From NCBI GenBank assembly GCA_030146905.1, contig JASLAV010000947.1, positions 1-17,662 on the forward strand: a stretch of 17,662 nucleotides of DNA, given 5' to 3'. The translations under genes were made by a program, and so were the position numbers. Origin of the DNA: Lentzea sp. GTDB lineage: Bacteria > Actinomycetota > Actinomycetes > Mycobacteriales > Pseudonocardiaceae. Shown here in pieces: positions 1-8,700 of this stretch (positions are counted from its first letter, which is position 1; the number at the start of each line of letters is the position of its first letter). The notes beneath the pieces were generated by a model, which worked only from the letters and a program-made list of their open reading frames with translations, was not told where the DNA came from and did no database searches.

Positions 1-1
1 G

Positions 2-1876
2 CGCGCGATGACCGGCATGCCGGTGGCCGAGTACCTGCGCCTGTTCGACGAGTCCGTGGCGGAGATCCTCGACACCTCGGCGCCACCGGCCTACGAGGTC
101 TCGGTCGCCGCAGCGTGGAACGTCTCCTTCGACGAGCTGAAGACCCGCAACCCCGCGGCCCACCAGATCCTGCACATCTGTGCGTTCTTCTCGCCGGAGC
201 CCATCTCCCGCGACCTGTTCACCGGCGTCAGCCGCGGTGTGTCGATCTCTCCGGAACTGGACGCGGCACTGCGTGATCCGATCAAGCTCGCGAAAGCGAT
301 CCGCGACATCAACCGCTACGGCCTGGCGAAGATCGATCACGGCAACAACACCATCCAGCTCCACCGACTGGTCCAGTTGGTCTTGCGCAACCGCGTGATG
401 GCACCGCAGTTGCAGGCTCAGATGAAGCACGGCGCGCATCAGTTGCTCTCCGGCCGCGATCCGAACGACCCCGAGTCGGCCCGCCACTGGTCGCGTTACC
501 GCGAACTGCTCCCCCACGCCTACGCGGCCGACATCGTCGACTGCGAGGACGGCTGGGTCCGACAGCTCGCGATCAACCTGATGCGCTTCCTGTTCGCATG
601 GGGTGACCACGAGGAAGCCGCCAAGTTCGCCGAGTACGCGTACGAGAAGTTCGAGCGGCAGCTGGGGCCGACCGATCCGCAAACTCTCGACGTCGCCCAA
701 AGGCTTGGCTTGTACCTGTGGGGCCTGGGCCGGTTCGGAGAAGCCACCAGGATCAACCAGCTCACGCTGCAGCGACGCATCCAGGTGTCCGGTGAGGACA
801 GCGAGGAAACTCTCGCTCTGCAGACGAACATCGTGATCGACCTGCGCGCCAAGGGCGACTTCGCGCAGGGGTTGAAGCTGAGCGAGGAAATCTTCCACAA
901 GTCCAAGCGGCTGTTCGGCGAGGACGACCCGGAAACACTCCAAGCCTCCTACCAACACGCTCTCAGCCTGCGCCTTTCCGGCGAGTACCGAGCCGCTGCC
1001 GAACTCGACGAGAACACCCTGCGGCGACGCATCGAGGTCCTTGGCCCCGACCACCCCAGGACGCTCAGCACCAACGCCGCTCTCGTCGTGGACCGGAGAG
1101 AAGCGGGCGAGTACATGCGCGCCCGGATTGAACAGGAGAAGCTCACCGAGCTCTACCGGCTGCGTTTCGGCCAGGACAACGCCGACTCCGTCGCGCAGAA
1201 GTTCTACCTGTCGGTCGCGAGGCGCAAGGACGGCGAGCACTTCAAGGCGATCAACCTTTCGACAGAAGCCCTCAGCTGGTTCACCGTGGCCTACGGTGCC
1301 GACCATCCCACCACCATGGCCTGCGCACTGGCACACTCGATCGACCTTCGCCACTCCGGTGATCTCGCCACGGCGAAGGCACTCGGCGAAGAGACGTTCG
1401 AAAGGTACCGCCGCAGCCTCGGGGAGCATCACCCGCACACGATCGCCGCCACAGTCGACCTCGCGGTCACGTTGCGGTTGCTGGGCGAGGCGGCCGCCGC
1501 ACGGGTGCTGGACGAACGAGCACTGGAGCACTACCGCTCAGGCATCGGCCCGAACCACCCCTACGCGGTCATCGCCACCATCAACCTGGCCAGCGACCTG
1601 GCGGCCATCGGTGAGACCGCGTTGGCGGTGACGCTGGACCAGGAGGCGGTCGATCGTGCTCAGCGAGTGCTGGGCATCGACCACCCGACGACGCTGGCAG
1701 CCGCGATCAACCTCGGATTCGACCTGCATGCGATGGGACAGACGGAGGAGTCCGAGCCCTACCGCAACCCGATCCTGGACAGGTACCGCAAAGTCCTAGG
1801 CGAGGCTCACCCCGGAACCATCGCCGCCGTCAATGGTGTGCGCGCGGACTGCGACATCGACCCGATGTTCATGTAG
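2..1876 (+). CDS. fxsT: FxSxx-COOH system TPR protein, FxsT-like (5'-truncated by the window edge)
   Basis: The reading frame is open to the left edge, so the first in-frame ATG (position 8) is probably internal and only the C-terminal part of the protein is seen. Residues about 30-145, counted from that ATG, resemble the winged-helix part after an NB-ARC/STAND ATPase domain (SFDELKTRNPAAHQILHICA, then FFSPEPISRDLF). The ATPase motifs themselves would lie outside the window. From about residue 219 to the end there are ten kinesin-light-chain-like TPR units of about 42 residues, each with a G-x-x-H/D-P-x-T signature such as LGPDHPRTL, YGADHPTTM and LGIDHPTTL. The C-terminus, RADCDIDPMFM, resembles the conserved end of FxsT proteins. 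The family accompanies FxsA/FxsB peptide-modification loci; its exact role is not established and I infer a scaffold or signalling function. The stop codon overlaps the end of the opposing gene by 8 bp. Confidence 0.8.
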   Translation, partial: RAMTGMPVAEYLRLFDESVAEILDTSAPPAYEVSVAAAWNVSFDELKTRNPAAHQILHICAFFSPEPISRDLFTGVSRGVSISPELDAALRDPIKLAKAIRDINRYGLAKIDHGNNTIQLHRLVQLVLRNRVMAPQLQAQMKHGAHQLLSGRDPNDPESARHWSRYRELLPHAYAADIVDCEDGWVRQLAINLMRFLFAWGDHEEAAKFAEYAYEKFERQLGPTDPQTLDVAQRLGLYLWGLGRFGEATRINQLTLQRRIQVSGEDSEETLALQTNIVIDLRAKGDFAQGLKLSEEIFHKSKRLFGEDDPETLQASYQHALSLRLSGEYRAAAELDENTLRRRIEVLGPDHPRTLSTNAALVVDRREAGEYMRARIEQEKLTELYRLRFGQDNADSVAQKFYLSVARRKDGEHFKAINLSTEALSWFTVAYGADHPTTMACALAHSIDLRHSGDLATAKALGEETFERYRRSLGEHHPHTIAATVDLAVTLRLLGEAAAARVLDERALEHYRSGIGPNHPYAVIATINLASDLAAIGETALAVTLDQEAVDRAQRVLGIDHPTTLAAAINLGFDLHAMGQTEESEPYRNPILDRYRKVLGEAHPGTIAAVNGVRADCDIDPMFM

Positions 1877-3692
1877 GAGCCAACGGCCCGGAGACGACCT
1901 GGCCGATCCACGACGCCAGGCTCTCCGGAGTCGGTACCTGATGCGCTGTGCGCCGGAGCGTCCGGTGCACAGCGCGAACCAGTTCGGGACAGTGCAGCAA
2001 TGCCCGTGAAGCCGGGCCCTGTCCAGTCGCCGCCAGTGCGAGGCCGAGTCCGACCAGGGACGCCGGCCGGTCCGGGTCCGCTCGCAGCTCCACGCGGTAG
2101 TCCCGCACGGCGTCGACGAACCTTCCGCTGGCGTACGCGAAGTCGGCCTTGGTCGCCTCGGGCACGGTCGGCCACAGGTCCTGCAGATCAGCACCCGTCA
2201 GGCGCAGCCTGACCAGGTTGGCGCGACTGTGCGGCCAGGTCCCGTCGGGGACCGGCGTCGGTGGCAGATCGGTTTGCACGGACGTGACGGACGGCCGCGA
2301 ACGCCCAGCGCGCCACGCACTTGCCAAATCCTCCACGACTGCCGGGTGGGGCCTGAGGTGGCGCGTTCGCCAGCCGGCCCGGTGATCCGAAGTGGCTGCG
2401 GTGGCCAGTGCCGCGATGTCGTCGGGAACAGGATCGTGCTGCCACACCTCCAGAGCGTCGCTGGTCCGGGAGGTGAACCGGCGCCCCGCATCGGTCAGCG
2501 TCTCATCGTCGCGCAGCGCGCTCAGGGTGTGCCAAGTCTGAGCACGCCAATAGGCGAACTCGAACATCGCCCGCCGGGCGAGTGCACCGGTCCGCGTTCT
2601 GGCGAGGGATCGCCAGAACGCCGTGACCCCGAAGAACGCGTAAACGCCTTGGAGAGCACCGCTGAGTGGTCGCGGATCGTCGCGCCATGCGACATAGATG
2701 CGTTCTCGCGGATCGTCGTCGTACAAGCGGACCAGGTGCAGAATGCCGCCGAGCACGATGTGCTGGAACTCGTGGACGAGTGTGGCCGCCAGTTCCGCGC
2801 CGTCCGGTGGCCGCCCGATGACGGCACTGCCGAAAGCCTCGCCGGTCGACGCGCTCAGGCTCCGGAAAGGCACACGCGGCTTGGGCACCAACGAGTTCAG
2901 TCCGACCGCAAGGGCACGAGCGAGGCCGGGCACGGCCTCGACGAGCAGTTGCCACGCTTCGCCGAGCAACCGTCGCCACACCTCGAACTCGGCGACGTCC
3001 AACCGTTGTACCGGTACCGGTTCGTAGAGTCCGCGATACGGATCGAGGTCGTTCAGGCACACCGAGAACCGGTTTTGTCCCACGGCCGTGCCGCACTGGC
3101 GGAGGCTCCACCAACCAGGGCTGTCGGCATCGAGTGGATCGGGCAATCGCACCACGCCGGCTTCGTTCGACACCGTGTAGATCCCGCCAGCACCACGCAC
3201 TTGGGCCACCGAGAACGGCGCCTGGGGACGCAGCCGAGCCACTCCGAGCGACGGCAGGACCGCGTGCTCTCCCCAGACCGGGACGGCGATCTCGAAGTCC
3301 AGACCAGCTCTGATCGCCGCGGCCGCCGCGATGGCGTGTAGATGGCAGAGATGAACCCACAACGGGCACACCCCGTCGATGCCGTCGCGCAACAAGCGGG
3401 TCGTGTAGCCGGCCCAGCTCCCGGTGTAAGGATGCGCGAGCAGCTGGTCAAACGCCTGTGGTGACGCGTCCTCGACCCGTGCGAGCAGCTCCAGGACCGC
3501 ATCCACCGGTGGCATCGGCCCGCACAGTTCAGGAGCCTTCGTCGAAATCTCTGACAGCGCATGCAGCAACAGCTTCCGGCGACTGCTCTCAGCTCGACGC
3601 AGCCGCCTCACCATCGACGTGTCGCCCTCCAAACGGGCCAGAGCGTCGAAGTCGGTCCAGGGCATCTGGTGGAACGCGGTGCCGGGTGTCAT
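1869..3692 (-). CDS. HExxH-motif peptide-modifying enzyme (putative aKG-dependent peptide beta-hydroxylase)
   Basis: The protein has about 607 residues. The N-terminus (PWTDFDALARLEG, then VRRLRRAESSRRKLLL) and the motif HPYTGSWAGYTTRLLR are typical of the HEXXH-domain family found in FxSxx and related RiPP loci. The core is HEFQHIVLGGILHLVRLY (HEFQH near residue 307), followed by YVAWRDDPRPLSGALQG and YAFFGVTAFWR. In this family the HExxH histidines bind iron, and some members hydroxylate peptides with 2-oxoglutarate. The last 90 residues look like a TPR unit (FAYASGRFVDAVRDYRVEL). Start choice: ATG at 3692 follows the precursor gene's stop by 4 nt. GTG at 3713 or 3716 is also in frame and would overlap the precursor gene; none has a strong ribosome site, so coupling to the precursor is likely. 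Its substrate is inferred to be the 64-aa peptide encoded just upstream. The family call is firm; the reaction is inferred. Confidence 0.82.
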   Translation of the reverse strand: MTPGTAFHQMPWTDFDALARLEGDTSMVRRLRRAESSRRKLLLHALSEISTKAPELCGPMPPVDAVLELLARVEDASPQAFDQLLAHPYTGSWAGYTTRLLRDGIDGVCPLWVHLCHLHAIAAAAAIRAGLDFEIAVPVWGEHAVLPSLGVARLRPQAPFSVAQVRGAGGIYTVSNEAGVVRLPDPLDADSPGWWSLRQCGTAVGQNRFSVCLNDLDPYRGLYEPVPVQRLDVAEFEVWRRLLGEAWQLLVEAVPGLARALAVGLNSLVPKPRVPFRSLSASTGEAFGSAVIGRPPDGAELAATLVHEFQHIVLGGILHLVRLYDDDPRERIYVAWRDDPRPLSGALQGVYAFFGVTAFWRSLARTRTGALARRAMFEFAYWRAQTWHTLSALRDDETLTDAGRRFTSRTSDALEVWQHDPVPDDIAALATAATSDHRAGWRTRHLRPHPAVVEDLASAWRAGRSRPSVTSVQTDLPPTPVPDGTWPHSRANLVRLRLTGADLQDLWPTVPEATKADFAYASGRFVDAVRDYRVELRADPDRPASLVGLGLALAATGQGPASRALLHCPELVRAVHRTLRRTAHQVPTPESLASWIGQVVSGPLAPT

Positions 3693-3696
3693 GCCA

Positions 3697-3891
3697 TCAG
3701 TCGATCCGCTCACCACCGCCGCTGTTGTTGGCTGATCTGTGGACGGCCCGCACGAGGCTGGTCCGTTCGACCACGTGCCGCACCGAGTCGCGGAGAGTTT
3801 CGCTGTCGAGCTCGCGCAACTTGGTAAAGGGAACCTCGTCGACGTCGATCAGTTTTGATTCGATGCCAGGTTGACTACCGGACGATCTCAT
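3697..3891 (-). CDS. FxsA-like RiPP precursor peptide with a non-canonical C-terminus
   Basis: A 64-codon gene starting at ATG (3891), with a clear ribosome site GAGGGG 8 nt upstream. Residues 13-45 (KLIDVDEVPFTKLRELDS, then ETLRDSVRHVVERTS) match the leader pattern of FxSxx-COOH precursors: L-I/V-D-hydrophobic-x-x-V-P, a leucine-rich helix, then L/V-R-x-V. Canonical FxsA peptides end in F-x-S-x-x. This one instead ends with LVRAVHRSANNSGGGERID and has no FxSxx motif. Its stop is 4 nt before, or overlaps, the start of the HExxH enzyme, which strongly suggests an enzyme-substrate pair. I infer that the region after about residue 45 (with His, Asn, Asn and a terminal Asp) is the modified core. 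The size, ribosome site and position support a real gene; that it is a precursor is inference from the leader resemblance and the neighbour. Confidence 0.7.
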   Translation of the reverse strand: MRSSGSQPGIESKLIDVDEVPFTKLRELDSETLRDSVRHVVERTSLVRAVHRSANNSGGGERID

Positions 3892-4057
3892 GTGTCGATC
3901 CCCTCACGCCGTGACCCGATCAGAGCAGGCAACTCCATGATGACTCAACGAAGAGCTGTTCCGGTAGACCGATGTCGGACCGCCTGTTACGCCAAAACGA
4001 CCAAGGGTGCGGAAAGCGAACTCAGCAACGACCCACCGGGACAACTTGATGAAGCGT
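3892..4057. other. Spacer between DUF397 gene and precursor gene
   Basis: 166 bp between two - strand genes. Its 3'-most part on the - strand holds the GAGGGG ribosome site of the precursor gene. I see no convincing terminator hairpin and no clean -35/-10 pair, so the precursor may be read from the regulator's promoter or from a promoter I cannot recognise. A + strand reading frame across it overlaps both neighbours and has no family features. Confidence 0.4.
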
Positions 4058-4264
4058 TCAGCGCATCTGATCCAGAAAGGAACTCCATGCTGCAGGTGAA
4101 ATCTTCAGGACAGACGGTGAAATACGTCGATCCTTGCTGTCACGGATCTTTATCTCACGGACTTCGAAGTTGATTTCGACACAACTCCCTCCGGAGTTGC
4201 TGTAGCTACTCTTGAACCAAACCTCGCCGTCGCGCCGAGACGCGGCCGAATTACTCCCGGTCAA
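4058..4264 (-). CDS. DUF397 domain protein
   Basis: The 68-residue product is almost entirely a DUF397 domain: WFKSSYSNSGGSCVEI at residues 16-31, IRDSKDRR at about 40-47, and the closing aromatic W-x-x-F-L (SPAAWSSFLDQ). DUF397 proteins are small actinobacterial partners of XRE/DUF5753 regulators, as in the BldB/WhiJ-type pairs of Streptomyces, where they modulate development or secondary metabolism. The start is TTG at 4264, supported by AAGGAG 5 nt upstream and by a TTGA overlap with the stop of the regulator gene, so the two should be translationally coupled. The link to the peptide genes downstream is inferred from strand and proximity only. Confidence 0.88.
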   Translation of the reverse strand: MTGSNSAASRRDGEVWFKSSYSNSGGSCVEINFEVREIKIRDSKDRRISPSVLKISPAAWSSFLDQMR

Positions 4265-5016
4265 ACTATCTCCTTGATGCGCCGATAAATCATGTCCAGA
4301 GAATCCCGAACACTCAATGTGCCCGCAAGGGCATCTCGGTAGGTGAAGACCAAGTCCTGCACCTGGCCTGGGTCACCAATTATTCCCCGGTTTGCCGCCC
4401 TTTCCTGCCAAGCCAGCGTCGGCAGCTCAGGGTTCGAAAAGTTGAGCAGGCAAGTGGTGGCCATTTCGAAAAGTCCGCATGCCTTCGCAGTGAAGGGAAC
4501 GATTCTGACCTCGACGTTCGGGTGGTCCTCAACAGTCCGCGCGAGGTGCATGAGCTGCCGACGGAGGCAAACCTCTACGCGATTGTCCACCTCGATCCGA
4601 CGCTCATTGAGCGAAGCGCTGATAAGCGCCCTGGCGTAGTCCCCGGTCTGCAGTAGCCCCGGGATGAGCAGGCTCTCGTAGCACCACACGCTTTCGGCGC
4701 CGTCCTCGAAGCCGATCAGCCGCTGAAGCTCGCGGTCGAGCAGCTTGCCGTACCGCGTCCACCAGCCACGCCCCTTGGCCATCACACAGAGAGCCAGCAG
4801 CTCCCGCCTCTCTTCCTCAGTCAGCTCGAAGAGCTCGAAGAGCTCGATCAAGCTGTCTTCAGAGAGAATCTTGCGTTGGTTCTCGACAGCCGACCAGTAG
4901 TTGCGTGTGAAGCCCAGCCTCTGAGTGATCTCATTCACCTCGACACCCAATTCAATGCGGCGCATCCGCAACCGGAGCGCAAGCTCCCACGCTGCAACGA
5001 CAGGTGACGTCGACAA
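4261..5016 (-). CDS. XRE-family HTH regulator with DUF5753 (Scr1-type) domain
   Basis: A 251-residue protein. An N-terminal XRE helix-turn-helix spans about residues 11-65 (ELALRLRMRRIELGVEVNEI, then TQRLGFTRNYWSAVENQ). It is followed by a DUF5753 domain with the hallmark YESLLIPGLLQTGDYARALI at residues 113-132 and VRIVPF near 170. These regulators are numerous in actinomycetes and usually pair with a DUF397 protein, as here. The start is TTG at 5016, because GGGAGGT lies 6 nt upstream and no better start fits. It probably binds near its own start; inverted repeats at 5062-5069 and 5088-5098 are candidate operators. The base composition is less GC-rich than the flanking core genes. The target regulon cannot be read from sequence; the adjacent peptide genes are the obvious candidates. 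Confidence 0.92.
   Translation of the reverse strand: MSTSPVVAAWELALRLRMRRIELGVEVNEITQRLGFTRNYWSAVENQRKILSEDSLIELFELFELTEEERRELLALCVMAKGRGWWTRYGKLLDRELQRLIGFEDGAESVWCYESLLIPGLLQTGDYARALISASLNERRIEVDNRVEVCLRRQLMHLARTVEDHPNVEVRIVPFTAKACGLFEMATTCLLNFSNPELPTLAWQERAANRGIIGDPGQVQDLVFTYRDALAGTLSVRDSLDMIYRRIKEIV
4823..4849. repeat. 9-bp tandem repeat inside the regulator gene
   Basis: AGCTCGAAG occurs twice in a row and is followed by a near copy (AGCTCGATC). It encodes the E-L-F-E-L-F-E-L stretch just after the HTH, so it may be a locally slipped coding repeat. Confidence 0.55.
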
Positions 5017-5061
5017 AGCGCGACCTCCCTTAGACGGGTTTCATGTTCTGCGAACCGCGCA

Positions 5062-5098
5062 GGTATACCGCGCAGTTAAGCCAGCCAGTTACGGTAAC
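5062..5098 (-). promoter_or_regulatory. Candidate operator/promoter region of the XRE regulator
   Basis: Two inverted repeats lie 46-82 bp upstream of the TTG start. One is the perfect 8-bp palindrome GGTATACC (5062-5069). The other is GTTAC-G-GTAAC (5088-5098). On the - strand TATACC within the first resembles a -10 element, but no good -35 is present. Autoregulation is typical for this regulator type; the assignment is by position only. Confidence 0.35.
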
Positions 5099-5501
5099 CA
5101 CGGGATAACGCACGTCACGTGATGCTGGATCTAACAGCGCCTTGTATCGCAGGTGACCAAGTCAGCCTCTCTGGCATCTCGAAGTACTCAATCGCCGTCT
5201 GCTCGAGCGGACCGTACGCCATCAGGTCGTCATGCGACAAATGGCACTACACAACACCTCGATACCAGAAGCCGTAGATCGAGGAACTATAGTGAGCAGT
5301 TTTGCTTAACCACGCAATTCGACACGTGAGGTTTGCGGAACCGGTACATCTCACGGGATTGCCAGCTTCTGTTCGCCGAGGCTTGGAAGAAGCTCCTCGC
5401 GCTGACCATGGCGTCTTGCACGATCGTGGCTGCGGGCATCGTGGGTTCGAGCAGCACTCCCGGAACAACACCAACGAGGTCTGGTCTCCGGCACGGACCG
5501 A
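5099..5501. other. Stretch without a recognisable gene
   Basis: About 400 bp, less GC-rich than most of the window. It contains a perfect palindrome TCACGTGA at 5115-5122. Short open frames on both strands overlap each other, lack ribosome sites and show no third-position GC bias, so none is called. No tRNA or clear terminator hairpin was seen. Confidence 0.5.
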
Positions 5502-5731
5502 ATGCGCGATCAACCACGCGGCGGCTCCTTGATGCCGATGCCTTCGGAGGAGCACTGGTCAACTCCGCAGCTGTTCTGGCGGTTCTCGGCTCGGCGTGGT
5601 TCTTCGACGACGTCATCCGGCACAGCGAGCTCAGCAGGGCCAAGTCGTACCGGTCCGTGGAGGTGTCGAACAAGGAGACCACCACGCAGGCCTGGGTCCG
5701 GATGCTCCGGCCGTCGCGCAACAGCCCGTGA
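5502..5731 (+). pseudogene. Possible frameshifted small gene or gene remnant of unknown function
   Basis: High third-position GC moves from one + strand frame to another near 5585. The first frame, from ATG 5502, 5532 or 5538, reads MPSEEHWSTPQLFWRF. The second reads LGSAWFFDDVIRHSELSRAK, continues through SYRSVEVSNKETTTQAWVRM and LRPSRNSP, and stops at 5729-5731. Joined by a one-base change these would make a plausible 65-75 residue protein. The stop lies 2 bp from the dnaE2 stop, a packing expected of real convergent genes. No convincing ribosome site precedes any of the ATGs, and I do not recognise the family. Alternatives are a decayed fragment, a sequencing error, or a short gene in the second frame only. 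The convergent - strand frame over this region shows no codon bias. Confidence 0.3.
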
Positions 5732-5733
5732 GA

Positions 5734-8700
5734 TCAGCGGAAGTCCCTGGACTTCGACGGGATTCGCAGGTCCAGGTGCTGCAACCGGTCCGCCAGCACG
5801 CTCACCACGCCGTCGGCCGACTCCACCACGCCACGCACGAGCATCGCGCCGCTGCTGCGCGCCACCTTCCGGTACCGGGCCCACAGCCCCGGTGAGCACA
5901 CGACGTTCACCATGCCCGTCTCGTCCTCGATGTTGAGGAACGTGACGCCGCCCGCCGTCGCCGGGCGTTGCCGGTGCGTCACCGCGCCGCCGATCAGCAC
6001 TCGGGTTCCTGGGGGTACGGAGGCGAGCTCGGTCACCGGGAGTGCGCCCATCGAGTCCAATGTGGACCTGACGAACTGTGTGGGGAAGCTGTCCGGGGAC
6101 AGGCCCGTGGCCCAGACGTCCGCCACCGCCAGTTCCACGTCGTCCATGCCCGGCAACGAAGGCGCGTCCACGCCGACTGTGGTGCCTGGCAGGCGGTCGG
6201 GGCGGATGGCGGCCACCGCGCCGGCCGCCCAGAGCGCCTCGCGGCGTTGCAGGCCGAAGCAGGAGAAGGCGCCCGCGGTTGCCAGGGCTTCCACCTGGGC
6301 GGTGGTGAGCTGCACGTGGGTGCCGAAGTCCTCCATGTCGCGGAATGGTTGGGCGGCGACGATTCGCGCGGCGTCCGCGTCGCCGATGCCGCGCACCGAG
6401 GAAAGACCCATGCGGACGGCGTTCCCGGAATCGGAGGGTTCCAGGCCTGCCCAGGGAAGTGAGCGGTTCACGCACGGGCCGTGCACCGTCACGCCGTGGC
6501 GGCGGGCGTCGATCACCAGCGACTGCGGGGAGTAGAAGCCCATCGGCTGGGCTCGGAGCAGGGCCGCGCAGAACGCCGCCGGGTAGTAGAGCTTGAACCA
6601 CGCGCTCACGAAGACCAGGTGTGCGAACGAGAGGGCGTGCGACTCGGGGAAGCCGAAGTTCGCGAACGCCAGCAGTTTCGCGTAGATGCGGCCGGCCAGC
6701 TCCTCGTCGATGTCCTGGGCGGCGCAGCCCTCGTAGAAGCGGTCGCGCAGGCGTTCCATGCGGGCGGTCGAGCGCTTCGCGCCCATCGCGCGGCGCAGTT
6801 CGTCTGCCTCGGCGGCGGTGAAGCCGGCGACGTCGACCGCGATCTGCATGAGTTGTTCCTGGAACAGCGGTACGCCGTAGGTCTTGCGCAGGGCGTTCTC
6901 CAGCAACGGGTGGTCGTAGTCCCACTTCTCGGTCCCGTTGCGGCGGCGGATGTACGGGTGCACGGAGCCGCCCTGGATGGGACCGGGCCTGATCAGCGCG
7001 ACCTCGACGACCAGGTCGTAGAACTCGCGGGGCTTCAGCCTGGGCAGCGTCGCCATCTGCGCGCGGCTCTCGACCTGGAAGACGCCCACGGAGTCGGCTT
7101 TCTGCAGCATCTCGTAGACGCGGGGGTCCTCCAGGTCGACGGAACCCATGTCGACCTCGACGCCTTCGTGGTCGCGCACGAGGTCGATCGCGTAGTGCAG
7201 CGCGGAGAGCATGCCGAGACCCAGCAGGTCGAACTTCACCAGGCCGATGGACGCGCAGTCGTCCTTGTCCCACTGCAGCACCGTGCGCTTGTCCATGCGC
7301 GCCTTCTCCACCGGGCACACCTCGCTGACGGCGCGGTCGCAGATCACCATGCCGCCGGAGTGGATTCCCAGGTGGCGCGGGAAGTTCTCCAGTTGCGCGG
7401 ACAGCCGCAGCACGTCGTGCGGGATGTCGCAGTCGTCGGTGGTGGCGCTGAGCGGGCCCCACCTGTCTATCTGCTTGCTCCACGCGTCCTGCTGGCCCGG
7501 CGAGTGGCCGAGCGCGCGGGCCATGTCGCGCACCGCGGAACGGGCGCGGTAGGTGATGACGTTCGCGACCTGCGCCGCGTGGCGGCGGCCGTACTTGGCG
7601 TAGACGTGCTGGATGACCTCCTCGCGGCGGTCCGACTCGATGTCGACGTCGATGTCGGGAGGGCCGTCGCGGGCGGGGGCGAGGAAGCGTTCGAAGAGCA
7701 GGTCGAAGCGGACCGCGTCGACGTTGGTGATGCCGAGCGCGAAGCACACCGCGGAGTTGGCGGCGCTGCCCCTGCCCTGGCAGAGGATGTCGTTGTCCTT
7801 GCAGAAGCTCACGATGTCGTGCACGACGAGGAAGTAGCCGGGGAAGCCGAGCTGTTCGATGACCCTCAGCTCGTGCTCGATCTGCCGGAACGCCCTGTCC
7901 TCGTCGTCGGTGCCGGCGTAGCGCCGGTGCGCGCCCTCGTAGGTGAGCTTGCGCAGCCAGCTGATCTCGGTGTGGCCCGGCGGCACGTCGAACGGCGGCA
8001 GCTTCGGCGCGACCAGCCGCAGGTCGAACGCCAGCTGCATGCCGAGCAACGCCGCGTTGTGCACGGCACCGGGGAAACGGCGGAACCGGTGGAACATCTC
8101 CTCGCCGCTGCGCAGGAACGCGGCGGGTGACGGCGGCAGCCACCCGGCCATGTCGTCGAGGCTGCGCCGCGCGCGGACAGCGGCCATCGCGGCGGCGAGC
8201 CTGCCGCGGTTCGCGGTCGCGTAGTGCACGGCATTCGTCGCCACCACGGGAAGGTTGAGCTTCTGCGCCATCGCGTTGAGGATGTCGTTGCGCCTGCTGT
8301 CCTCCGGCAGGCCGTGGTCGGTCAGCTCGACGTAGACGCGCCCCTTGCCGAACAGGTCGGTGAGCCTGACGATCTCCCGGAACGCCGCCTCCGGCCCCTC
8401 CCTGGTCAGCGCCCTGCGGACGGTTCCCTTGCGGCAGCCCGTCAGCACCACGACCTCGCCGGAGGTGTCGGCCACGATCTGGTCGACGTCGTAGACGGGT
8501 TTGCCCTTCTCCGCGCCTTCGTCGAGGTGGCCGGTGGTGAGCGTGCGGCACAACGCGTGGTAGCCGTCCTGTTGGCGCGCCAGGAGAAGCAGGTGGTCGC
8601 CCTCTGGGTCGGGTTCGCCGTTGCCCGGCTTGCCCAGGCCGATGCTGAGCTCGGCACCGAACACCGTGTGCATCCCGAGCTCCTTGGCCGCCTCCGCGAA

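Noticed and set aside
2229..3341. 370-codon + strand frame opposite the HExxH gene
   Set aside because: Composition is that of an antisense shadow, and the - strand has recognisable motifs over the whole length.
3871..4173. 100-codon + strand frame in the spacer before the precursor gene
   Set aside because: It overlaps the 5' end of the precursor and the 3' end of the DUF397 gene and has no family pattern or ribosome site.
5287..5721. 144-codon - strand frame in the 5.3-5.7 kb gap
   Set aside because: Low-quality composition and no ribosome site; codon bias there favours the + strand in the last 180 bp.
5510..8551. Very long open frames opposite or in another frame of dnaE2 (5510-8551 on -, 6481-8130 on +)
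   Set aside because: They are R/P/A- or H/V/E-rich translations produced by GC bias; dnaE2 shows all family motifs in its own frame.
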